Assembly (NCBI GenBank): GCA_022710205.1
Contig: JAKLHJ010000005.1
Coordinates: 1-20,145 of the forward strand
DNA from: Patescibacteria group bacterium
GTDB taxonomy: Bacteria; Patescibacteriota; Minisyncoccia; Phycocordibacterales; UBA12445
Length of the DNA stretch: 20,145 nt
Reading direction: 5' to 3'
Below are positions 6,628-12,693 of the stretch, in pieces; positions within the stretch are counted from its first letter, which is position 1; each line of letters starts with the position of its first letter. A program made the translations under genes and the position numbers. The notes beneath the pieces are model-generated. The model did not search any database and was not told the origin of the DNA. It was given only the letters and a program-made list of their open reading frames with translations.

Positions 6628-6660
6628 TTGACTTTAAGATTAACTTAAGATAAACTTAAA
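6628..6660 (+). promoter_or_regulatory. Toxin-antitoxin promoter with three helically phased operator repeats
   Basis: TTGACT (6628-6633), 17 bp, TAAACT (6651-6656) makes a promoter whose start would fall about at the antitoxin ATG (6663), giving a leaderless message. Three YTTAAR units start at 6633, 6644 and 6655, exactly 11 bp apart, so they lie on one face of the helix. Antitoxins of this class bind their own promoter with their N-terminal domain, so these are probable operator sites. Confidence 0.6.
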
Positions 6661-6662
6661 AA

Positions 6663-6896
6663 ATGGAAAAAATAATAGGAACAAAAGAATTAAGGAACAA
6701 TCTCGACGATTATATCGCCAAGATACAAAAAGGGGCTTCTTTTCTGGTTGTCAGGAGGTCTAAGCCTGTTTTTAAGATATCTAGCCCGGTTGCCGAAGAT
6801 GAAAGATGGGAAGAGGTTGTTGATTTTACAAAATTAAAAAAGGGAGGACTGGATATTGACGACTTACTCTCAAGGCTTGAAAAATGTAATGGATAA
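6663..6896 (+). CDS. Phd/YefM-type antitoxin
   Basis: 77 residues. The N-terminal half (IIGTKELRNNLDDYIAKIQKGASFLVVRRSKPVFKI) is a Phd/YefM fold: a TKELRNNL-type start, a helix, then a strand pair with the RSKPVFKI pattern. This part dimerises and binds DNA. The C-terminal half is charged and probably disordered until it wraps the toxin. The ATG at 6663 lies at the predicted transcript start, so translation is probably leaderless. Its last eight bases overlap the toxin start, as in most type II modules, coupling the two. The toxin type next door supports the call. Confidence 0.85.
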   Translation: MEKIIGTKELRNNLDDYIAKIQKGASFLVVRRSKPVFKISSPVAEDERWEEVVDFTKLKKGGLDIDDLLSRLEKCNG

Positions 6897-7128
6897 GATA
6901 GATAAGTTTTTGCGGAAGATCCCGGGAAATGTGAGACGCGATATCTTTAAAATATTGGGGTTGATAAAGGAGGGTAAGATAGATAATTTAGATATCAAAA
7001 AATTGAAAGGGAAGAATGATATTTTTCGGGTAAGAAAAGGAGATATACGAATAATTTATAGGGTGGTGGATGATAAGATTTATATTCTTGCGATAGAGAA
7101 GAAGGGAGATAATACATATAATTTGTAG
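6889..7128 (+). CDS. RelE/ParE-family toxin
   Basis: 79 residues from the ATG at 6889. The frame is open a little further upstream (to 6856), but the family starts near here and the 8-base overlap with the antitoxin is typical. The pattern is RelE/ParE: an N-terminal helix pair (FLRKIPGNVRRDIFKILGLIKEG), then IDNLDIKKLKGKNDIFRVRKGDIRIIYRVVDDKIYILAIEKKGD, with the expected L-KG--DIFRVRKGDIRIIY core and the closing strand. RelE members cut mRNA in the ribosome and ParE members poison gyrase; the sequence alone does not say which. It is probably cotranscribed with and held inactive by the preceding gene. A terminator follows at 7179. Confidence 0.85.
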   Translation: MDKIDKFLRKIPGNVRRDIFKILGLIKEGKIDNLDIKKLKGKNDIFRVRKGDIRIIYRVVDDKIYILAIEKKGDNTYNL

Positions 7129-7178
7129 ATTAGAAAGTAGTGGGTGGAGAGTAGAAAGTGGTTAGATAAATTGAAAAA

Positions 7179-7201
7179 GACCCCTTAAGCGGGGCCTTTT
7201 T
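7179..7201 (+). terminator. Terminator after the toxin gene
   Basis: GACCCC and GGGGCC flank a TTAAGC loop (7179-7196; four G-C pairs, one mismatch, one further pair) before TTTTT. It is weaker than the other terminators but correctly placed. Confidence 0.65.
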
Positions 7202-7215
7202 GATCTACTGAGTCT

Positions 7216-7243
7216 TTGATAAAGCTCTTATCTTTGCTATAAT
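7216..7243 (+). promoter_or_regulatory. Promoter of the HTH/LAGLIDADG-like gene
   Basis: TTGATA (7216-7221), a 16-bp spacer, and TATAAT (7238-7243) preceded by TGC, an extended -10. AAAGG (7255-7259) then sits nine bases before the ATG at 7269 as a reasonable SD. Confidence 0.75.
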
Positions 7244-7268
7244 AAAGATAATATAAAGGTTCGATTTT

Positions 7269-7934
7269 ATGGCAAGAAAAATAGAAAAACAAAAAGCGCT
7301 TGAATTAAGGGAACAGGGCAAAAGCTATAGTGAAATAAAAAGTATTTTATGTGTGAACAAGAGCACTCTTAGCGGGTGGCTGAAAGATCTTCCATTATCT
7401 GCGGAGAAAATAGCCGAACTTCGCGACAATAATCCAAAAAGAATAGAAAATTTCCGAAAAACGATGGCCGCTAAAAAGGAGGCGCGCCTGTCGGCTAGTT
7501 TTGAAAAAGCATCCCGAGATGTAGGTAAATTAAGCGACAGAGATATTTTTATCGGTGGCCTGTTTCTTTATTGGGGCGAAGGGTCTAAGAGAGATAAAGG
7601 CGGAATTTCTTTTACAAATACGAATCCTGATATGATCAAATATTTTGTAAGGTGGTTGGTGCTTATGGGATTTAGGCGCGACCAGCTGAAAGTTAATCTG
7701 CACTTATATTCTGATATGAACGCGGGGGAGGCGATAAATTATTGGAGCAAAGAATTAAAAATAAAAAGGGCGCAGTTCCGTCGGCCATATATTAAGAAAA
7801 CGGAGTCGAAGAATATTAAATATAAAAGCGGTTTCGGTCACGGCACTTGTAGCGTGATATTAGAAAAGCAGGAAATGAACGATTATATACTTTCAGCACT
7901 TAAATATTTGGCGCAAGGTTCGGATAAAATGTGA
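7269..7934 (+). CDS. Helix-turn-helix protein with LAGLIDADG-like domain
   Basis: 221 residues, ending in TGA. Residues about 10-40 (LELREQGKSYSEIKSILCVNKSTLSGWLK) form a clear helix-turn-helix like those of resolvases and IS transposases. Residues about 88-200 contain FIGGLFLYWGEGSK, then GGISFTNTNPDMIKYFVRWL, resembling one LAGLIDADG-type repeat (first acidic helix followed by a strand with SFTNTNP), and a later GHGTCSVIL strand. Such proteins act as homing endonucleases or as transcription factors that keep the fold. With one repeat it would have to work as a dimer. It has its own promoter and SD and stands between the toxin-antitoxin pair and a tRNA gene with a duplicated end, which suggests a mobile or formerly mobile gene. 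DNA binding is fairly safe; nuclease activity is not. Confidence 0.6.
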   Translation: MARKIEKQKALELREQGKSYSEIKSILCVNKSTLSGWLKDLPLSAEKIAELRDNNPKRIENFRKTMAAKKEARLSASFEKASRDVGKLSDRDIFIGGLFLYWGEGSKRDKGGISFTNTNPDMIKYFVRWLVLMGFRRDQLKVNLHLYSDMNAGEAINYWSKELKIKRAQFRRPYIKKTESKNIKYKSGFGHGTCSVILEKQEMNDYILSALKYLAQGSDKM

Positions 7935-7978
7935 TATTTACTTATTGGCCTTTTTGATTTATATTAGGGGTTACAAAT

Positions 7979-8051
7979 GCATGTATAGCTCAATTGGTAG
8001 AGCAATTGTCTTATACACAATCGGTTCCAGGTTCGAGTCCTGGTACATGCA
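7979..8051 (+). tRNA. tRNA-Ile, anticodon UAU
   Basis: A complete 73-base cloverleaf. Acceptor GCATGTA/TACATGC is perfect; D-arm GCTC/GAGC with loop AATTGGTA; anticodon stem ATTGT/ACAAT (8005-8009 with 8017-8021) and loop CTTATAC (8010-8016), putting TAT at 34-36 (8012-8014); variable loop CGGTT; T-arm CCAGG/CCTGG with TTCGAGT; discriminator A. CCA is not encoded. UAU reads the Ile codon AUA. Most bacteria instead read AUA with a lysidine-modified CAU tRNA, so this anticodon is unusual. ATA codons are visibly common in the genes here. No other register of the anticodon stem pairs. Confidence 0.93.
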
Positions 8052-8055
8052 CAAC

Positions 8056-8077
8056 AAACCGCCTGAAGGCGGTTTTT
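8056..8077 (+). terminator. Terminator of the tRNA gene
   Basis: AAACCGCC (8056-8063), loop TGAA, GGCGGTTT (8068-8075), then more T. A perfect 8-bp stem starting five bases after the tRNA end. Confidence 0.9.
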
Positions 8078-8087
8078 GTGTATGTAA

Positions 8088-8214
8088 GCAAGCAAACTGC
8101 TTTGCTTGCGTCCAGGACTCGAAAAGCTTCTCCCATATTTTTGAGGATTTTTAATCCGAAAAAATGGGAAAGCTATACTGTCCTCGTAGAGGAAGAGTCC
8201 TCCTAGTACATGCA
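8088..8214. repeat. Nested palindromes and degenerate copy of the tRNA 3' end
   Basis: Three inverted repeats fill the segment: GCAAGCAAA/TTTGCTTGC (8088-8096 with 8101-8109, perfect 9 bp); AGGACTC/GAGTCCT (8114-8120 with 8195-8201); and inside it an imperfect hairpin of about 25-base arms (8125-8149 with 8153-8174) closing on GGATT-TTT-AATCC. The right end, GAGTCCT plus GTACATGCA up to 8214, repeats the tRNA 3' end (GAGTCCTGGTACATGCA) with small changes. No gene is visible. It could be a scar of element insertion at the tRNA, a small non-autonomous palindromic element, or tRNA-gene decay. Confidence 0.6.
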
Positions 8215-8249
8215 CCCGAAGACTCGCTTCGCTCGAACGGGCGGGCAAC

Positions 8250-8270
8250 AAACCGCCTTCGGGCGGTTTT
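8250..8270 (+). terminator. Second copy of the tRNA terminator
   Basis: AAACCGCC (8250-8257), loop TTCG, GGCGGTTT (8262-8269), preceded by CAAC as in the first copy at 8056. It differs mainly in the loop, so tail and terminator were duplicated together. Confidence 0.85.
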
Positions 8271-8284
8271 ATTTTGCGTTTTTT

Positions 8285-8421
8285 GGTATACTGGTTTTGT
8301 TAAATAGATAATTAAATTCATGGCCAACCCACCAAAATTTTTAGTTCTTACGTTATTGGTGTTTTAAAATGAAAAAAGGAAAAATTATCTAATAATCTAT
8401 TAATAACTTTTGAAAAAATTT
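8285..8421 (+). promoter_or_regulatory. xfp promoter and foldable leader
   Basis: TATACT (8287-8292) preceded by TGG is an extended -10; no -35 is clear. The leader of about 120 bases holds a perfect 9-bp inverted repeat TAGATAATT/AATTATCTA (8305-8313 with 8383-8391) and, inside it, CACCAA/TTGGTG (8330-8335 with 8356-8361). A 15-codon frame (ATG 8320, MANPPKFLVLTLLVF, TAA 8365-8367) spans the inner stem. It may be a regulatory leader, but I do not recognise a known riboswitch, and an AT-rich region can form such pairs by chance. Confidence 0.45.
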
Positions 8422-10761
8422 ATGCGGGCAAGAAAGATAAATTACATAGAAGCAATCAAAAAGCACGTGCGGGCGGCAAATTATATAACCGCGGCGCAAA
8501 TATATTTGCAAGATAATTTTTTGTTAAGCGAGCCTCTTAAGTCGGAACACATAAAACCGAGACTTTTGGGTCACTGGGGAACCTGTCCGGGAATAAATTT
8601 TGTTTATGCGAACTTGAATCATCTCATTAAGCAGACCGGCGCGAATATAATGTTTCTGCTAGGTCCGGGCCACGGATTTCCGGCCCTTCAGGCGAATCTT
8701 TTTATAGAAGGAACTCTCTCAAAATATTTTCCAGAAGCGACACGGGACGAAAAAGGGCTCGCATATATTGCGAAACAATTCAGCTGGCCGTATGGCTTTC
8801 CAAGCCACAGCAACCCGACAACCCCGGGCGTAATACTTGAGGGCGGTGAGCTTGGTTATGCTCTTTCGACCGCTTACGGTGCAGTCCTTGATAATCCAGA
8901 TCTTATTGCCGCGTGTCTCGTGGGAGACGGCGAGGCGGAGACCGGCCCGACAGCGACCGCATGGCACCTTAATAAGCTTGTTGATCCTGCGACGAACGGA
9001 GTTGTGCTCCCGATACTGCATTTGAATGGATACAAAATTTCCGGGCCGACTCTTTTTGGCAGAATGAGCAACAAACAGCTTCTTTCGTTATTCAGAGGTT
9101 ACGGTTACCGGCCGATAATTGTGGAGGGGGAAGACGACCATGTTTATAAAAAGATGGCTGATGCGCTCGCGAAGGCATACAGGATGATTGGGACCCTTAA
9201 GAAAAAAGCAGCGAAGGGGGACAAATTCGATTCGCTTCCTTTCCCGATGATAATTTTAAGGACACCGAAAGGGTGGACAGGCATTAAGGAACTTCATGGA
9301 GAGAAAATGGAGGGAAACGCTCTCTCACACCAGGTTGTCGGACATAATGCCAAGACAGACAAGACAGAGCTTTCTGCGATAGAGGAGTGGATGAGGTCAT
9401 ATAATTTCTCTGAGCTTTTTGATGCGCAAAAAGGTTTTGTAAGCGAGCTAGATAATGTCACTCCGGATGCGGAGCACAGAATGGGAGACAACAAGAACGC
9501 TTTTCCCGCCCGCGTAATGAAAAATCTTGTTTTGCCTGATATCAAAAAAATAGACGATGATAAAGAAAAGTTTGGTGAAGAGGGTAAGGGGAGCATGGCT
9601 CGCGCGGGGCAGTTTATGAAAGAGGTTTTTCTGCTCAATAAGGAGAACAACAACTTCAGAGTCTTTTCGCCGGATGAAACATACTCAAACAGGATAGATG
9701 AGGTCTTTAAGGCCGTTAAAAGGGCGTTCTTATTGCCCAATAAGCCTTGGGACAAGGATTATGGCCGAGATGGTAAGGTAGTCGAGATGCTCTCAGAACA
9801 CACGTTGCAGGGGCTTATGCAGGGCTATGTACTCACGGGGCGCCATGGTTTTTTTGTATCATATGAGGCGTTCATCCAGATAGTGGGAAGCATGGCGGAT
9901 CAATACGCAAAGTTCTTGAAAGTCGCGAGGAGTGTGCCTTGGAGAGGCGATGTTCCTTCGTTCAATTACATTTTGACATCTACAGGATGGCGTCAGGACC
10001 ACAACGGCTTTTCTCACCAGAACCCCGGATTTATTAGCGAGATGCTTCAGAAGCACGGTTCATTCGTGCGAGCTTATTTCCCGCCGGACGAAAGCAGTAT
10101 GCTCGCAGTTATGAAAGAATGTGCCGGTTCAAAAAATCAGATCAATATAATTGTTGCGGGTAAGACGCCGGAGCCGCAGTGGCTATCTCTACACGATGCC
10201 GAGAAATCTGTCAAAGAGGGAATGATGATATGGGAACATGTCAGTGAAGAAAATCCCGACATTGTTTTTGCCGGAATCGGCGATTATCTGACAAAGGAGA
10301 CTATCGCCGCGATAAAATTATTAAAGAATGTCGCTCCGGAAATAAAGAGCAGATTTGTGAATATTTTGGAACTCTCAACTTTCGGTTTCGGGAACGCCGA
10401 TAGAAAGATGTCCGCTGATGATTTCGAAAAATATTTCACGGAAGATAAGCCGATTATTTTCAATTTTCACGGATACCCTGAAGTTATTCAGTCGATGCTG
10501 TTTCACCATGGAGATTCGTCTCGATTTTCTGTTCACGGATATATCGAAAACGGGTCAACGACGACGCCGTTTGATATGCACATAAGGAATAAAACGAGTA
10601 GATATCATTTGGCTATTGATGCACTTCAGAAAATGTCGGCGGCGGGTGTAATTGATAATAAAAAGGCCGAAAGCATTATCAAAGACATAAATAAGAATAT
10701 AGAGGATCATCGTGAGTATATATTAAAAAACGGCATCGACCCTGTAGGAAAGTTCGAATAG
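8422..10761 (+). CDS. xfp: Xylulose-5-phosphate/fructose-6-phosphate phosphoketolase
   Basis: This thiamine-diphosphate enzyme splits xylulose 5-phosphate (and often fructose 6-phosphate) with phosphate into acetyl phosphate and glyceraldehyde 3-phosphate (or erythrose 4-phosphate). From the ATG at 8422 it has 779 residues, normal for the family. Visible motifs, numbered from that start: RLLGHWGT (47-54), GPGHG (81-85), PSHSNPTTPG (127-136), and the cofactor motif GDGEAETGP (168-176) with its downstream LNGYKISGPT. Later come HGFFVSYEAF, QDHNGFSHQNPGF and VAGKTPEPQW, all typical. A TTG at 8410 would add four residues; neither start has an SD, and I prefer ATG. Acetate kinase lies downstream across a tandem repeat and uses the acetyl phosphate. 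The CDS end lies inside the first repeat copy. Confidence 0.97.
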   Translation: MRARKINYIEAIKKHVRAANYITAAQIYLQDNFLLSEPLKSEHIKPRLLGHWGTCPGINFVYANLNHLIKQTGANIMFLLGPGHGFPALQANLFIEGTLSKYFPEATRDEKGLAYIAKQFSWPYGFPSHSNPTTPGVILEGGELGYALSTAYGAVLDNPDLIAACLVGDGEAETGPTATAWHLNKLVDPATNGVVLPILHLNGYKISGPTLFGRMSNKQLLSLFRGYGYRPIIVEGEDDHVYKKMADALAKAYRMIGTLKKKAAKGDKFDSLPFPMIILRTPKGWTGIKELHGEKMEGNALSHQVVGHNAKTDKTELSAIEEWMRSYNFSELFDAQKGFVSELDNVTPDAEHRMGDNKNAFPARVMKNLVLPDIKKIDDDKEKFGEEGKGSMARAGQFMKEVFLLNKENNNFRVFSPDETYSNRIDEVFKAVKRAFLLPNKPWDKDYGRDGKVVEMLSEHTLQGLMQGYVLTGRHGFFVSYEAFIQIVGSMADQYAKFLKVARSVPWRGDVPSFNYILTSTGWRQDHNGFSHQNPGFISEMLQKHGSFVRAYFPPDESSMLAVMKECAGSKNQINIIVAGKTPEPQWLSLHDAEKSVKEGMMIWEHVSEENPDIVFAGIGDYLTKETIAAIKLLKNVAPEIKSRFVNILELSTFGFGNADRKMSADDFEKYFTEDKPIIFNFHGYPEVIQSMLFHHGDSSRFSVHGYIENGSTTTPFDMHIRNKTSRYHLAIDALQKMSAAGVIDNKKAESIIKDINKNIEDHREYILKNGIDPVGKFE

Positions 10762-10986
10762 ATTATTATCAATTTTTAACTGTATCACTCGGGCCCGCCT
10801 TACGGCTACGAATACGGTCGTAATAGGTTAGTTGAGAAACTTCCTACAGGGCAGGCCCCGATTTCTAGGAAAGTTCGAATAGATTATTATCAATTTTTAA
10901 CTGTATCGCTCGGGCCCGCCTTACGGCTACGAATACGGTCGTAATAGGTTAGTTGAGAAACTTCCTACAGGGCAGGTCCTGATTTT
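10745..10986. repeat. Two-copy 121-bp tandem repeat between xfp and ackA
   Basis: Copy 1 (10745-10865) starts inside the last codons of xfp; copy 2 is 10866-10986. They differ at about four positions, near 10786 and in the last twelve bases. Copy 1 contains the xfp stop. In copy 1 the start CCCTGTAGGAAAGT (from 10740) is nearly complementary to ACTTCCTACAGGG (10839-10851), so the unit can fold end to end. A smaller TTACG/CGTAA stem lies inside. ackA starts 10 bases after the end. No T-run makes it a terminator. It may be a recent duplication, a REP-like element, or a structure tuning ackA. Confidence 0.9.
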
Positions 10987-10996
10987 TTGGAATAAA

Positions 10997-12169
10997 ATGG
11001 AAAAGAAAATTTTAATCGTAAACCCGGGTAGTGCATCAAAAAAATATTCTTTTTATGTTGATGGAAAAGAGGTTTTGCGTGCTCATTTTGAATCTGAGAA
11101 CGGCGGATTCGTTGTAAGTTGGGGGTCGGATAAGGTTAATGAAAAAAAGAATATAACCGAATTTGATTTTAAAAAGAGCGCGGCGATAGTTCTCGCCAGA
11201 TTAAAGGAGGCGGGAATTATGGCGGATGCGGGCGAGATACATTCTGTCGGATTTAGGACCGTTGCGGCCGGAGATTATTTTTTGGAAACTCGTTTTATTG
11301 ATGAAGAATTTTTAAAACAGCTTGCCGGAGCTGAAGACAGGGCGCCGCTACATGTATCGGCACTTCATTTAGAATTGAGAGAGTTTGCCATAATATTACC
11401 GGAGACCAAAAAATATGCCGTATCGGACAGCACTTTTTATAAAGAGAGGCCGGACTATTCAAAAAATTACGGACTTCCTTATTCATTGGCCAAGGAATTG
11501 CAGATGTTTCGATTTGGTTATCACGGCATTTCCGGGGCCTCGATTGCGAGAAGGGCGCCTCTAGTTTTAGGAAATTTGCCGAGCAGGGTGGTCGTGTGTC
11601 ACTTGGGAAGCGGTATAAGTATTATCGGAATAAAAGACGGGAAGGGGATAGACGCTTCAATGGGTTTTACTCCGCTTGAAGGGACAATGATGAGCACGAG
11701 AGTCGGAAATATTGATCCCGGGGCGCTCATACACTTGATAAAGAGAAAAGGATTTTCTCCCGACGAGCTGAATACTTTTCTTAATAAGAAATGCGGACTT
11801 TTGGGATTGTCTGAAATATCAGACGACATGCGCGAGCTCTTAAAGAAGGAGGCCGAGGGTGACTTAAGCGCAAAAAGAGCAATTGATACTTTTGTTTATC
11901 AGATAAAAAAGCAGGTGGGTTCACTCATTGCCGTGCTTGGCGGCATTGACAGCCTCATCTTCACCGCCACGATGGGAGAGAGATCAAATATAATAAGAGA
12001 AAGGGTGTGCGCCGGATTGGAAGGGCTGGGTATAAAAATAAATAAAGCAAAGAACGATGAAGCGATAGGAACGGATGGTGTGATAAGCGAAGAAGGTTCC
12101 GCGGTTTTGGTTGCGGTCATCAAGACGGACGAAATGAGAGAGATGTTTGAGGACGTGAATAGATTTTAG
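10997..12169 (+). CDS. ackA: Acetate kinase (divergent)
   Basis: Acetate kinase transfers the phosphate of acetyl phosphate to ADP, giving acetate and ATP. The 390-residue length is normal. The ASKHA fold is clear: VNPGSASKKYSFY at 8-20 (usual NAGSSSLK; Asn9 kept), HSVGFRTVAAGDY (82-94, Arg87 in the substrate position), DRAPLHVSALHL, AVSDSTFY with the catalytic-type Asp144, FGYHGISGASIARRA (His176), CHLGSGIS (His202), and DASMGFTPLEGTMMSTRVGNIDPG with Arg235. Several positions differ from textbook enzymes (HGG becomes AAG, DTAFH becomes DSTFY), so it belongs to a divergent branch. It pairs with phosphoketolase to make ATP. No SD is visible, and the start is fixed by the conserved N-terminus. 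Confidence 0.93.
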   Translation: MEKKILIVNPGSASKKYSFYVDGKEVLRAHFESENGGFVVSWGSDKVNEKKNITEFDFKKSAAIVLARLKEAGIMADAGEIHSVGFRTVAAGDYFLETRFIDEEFLKQLAGAEDRAPLHVSALHLELREFAIILPETKKYAVSDSTFYKERPDYSKNYGLPYSLAKELQMFRFGYHGISGASIARRAPLVLGNLPSRVVVCHLGSGISIIGIKDGKGIDASMGFTPLEGTMMSTRVGNIDPGALIHLIKRKGFSPDELNTFLNKKCGLLGLSEISDDMRELLKKEAEGDLSAKRAIDTFVYQIKKQVGSLIAVLGGIDSLIFTATMGERSNIIRERVCAGLEGLGIKINKAKNDEAIGTDGVISEEGSAVLVAVIKTDEMREMFEDVNRF

Positions 12170-12187
12170 ATTTTTTATTATTTTTTA

Positions 12188-12306
12188 TATAATCTAATTG
12201 AGGCCAAAGAGTCGAAGAAATCTGCACAACAGATTGCTCAATGCATTTTAAAGTATTGATAGACACGCTGGCCTCACTAAAAACCCTGTAAATAGCGGGT
12301 TTTTTA
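12188..12306 (+). ncRNA. Candidate small RNA of about 105 bases
   Basis: TATAAT (12188-12193) is followed, at the predicted start, by GAGGCCA (12200-12206), which pairs with TGGCCTC (12269-12275). Inside is AATCTG/CAGATT (12219-12224 with 12230-12235, loop CACAA). A terminator hairpin, AAACCC/GGGTTT (12281-12286 with 12298-12303), and a T-run follow at once. No ORF of note. Promoter, closed stem and terminator fit a small RNA, though the -35 is only AT-rich and the hairpins could equally be the 3' region of ackA. No known family recognised. Confidence 0.4.
12279..12306 (+). terminator. Intrinsic terminator downstream of ackA
   Basis: AAACCC (12281-12286) and GGGTTT (12298-12303) form the stem with a 10-11 base loop, followed by TTT. 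It ends ackA or the small RNA candidate. Confidence 0.8.
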
Positions 12307-12335
12307 GTTTTCGGCTACTATTTGTTTGACCGTTT

Positions 12336-12344
12336 TGTTATAAT
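12336..12344 (+). promoter_or_regulatory. Extended -10 promoter of the redox cluster
   Basis: TGT-TATAAT (12336-12344) lies 28 bases before the ATG at 12372. No good -35 at the right spacing; the extended -10 may compensate. Confidence 0.55.
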
Positions 12345-12371
12345 ACAAGTAATTACAAGATATTATATTTT

Positions 12372-12644
12372 ATGAGATATATAGATTATGGTCCCGGTTT
12401 CGGGATGATGGGAGCGGGGCTCGGTTTGGGATTTGGAGTCGGCACTCTTATTCTTATCGCATGGACACTTTACTGGAAGGGTAAGGCGCTCTGGAGAGCC
12501 GCTAGATTGGGCCATTTGGAATGGTTTATCGCGCTTTTAATTATAAATACGGCGGGATTGCTTGAAATAGCTTATCTTTACTATTTTACAAAATCCGAAA
12601 AAGCAGAAATGGAGGTTGTTTCGGATAAGGAGAAGAAGGACTAA
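12372..12644 (+). CDS. DUF5652-like two-helix membrane protein
   Basis: 90 residues. A Gly-rich first hydrophobic segment (about 10-33), then WKGKALWRAARLGHLEWFIALLIINTAGLLEIAYLYYF, which is the DUF5652 pattern common in CPR genomes: a basic WK-ALWRAAR loop, a second membrane helix and an aromatic end. The C-terminus is charged and cytoplasmic or exposed. The function of the family is not known to me. It is the first gene after the promoter at 12336 and is probably cotranscribed with the DUF1573 gene 49 bases on. No SD. Confidence 0.7.
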   Translation: MRYIDYGPGFGMMGAGLGLGFGVGTLILIAWTLYWKGKALWRAARLGHLEWFIALLIINTAGLLEIAYLYYFTKSEKAEMEVVSDKEKKD

Positions 12645-12693
12645 AAACCGCTCTTACTTATACGGTTGGTAACATTCTGGCCTCGCAACATTA

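Noticed and set aside
7932..7934. TGA read as glycine (Gracilibacteria/SR1 code)
   Set aside because: Read-through would run into the tRNA gene, and the kinase at 18004-18006 also ends cleanly at TGA. Standard stops fit.
8111..8214. A second tRNA gene
   Set aside because: Only the 3' tail resembles a tRNA. No matching acceptor 5' strand, D-arm or anticodon arm can be folded.
7964..8251. Frames of 69-95 codons across the tRNA region
   Set aside because: They overlap the tRNA, its terminators and the palindromes, and show no protein family features.
10745..10986. CRISPR array
   Set aside because: Only two long copies with no spacers between them and no cas genes in the window.
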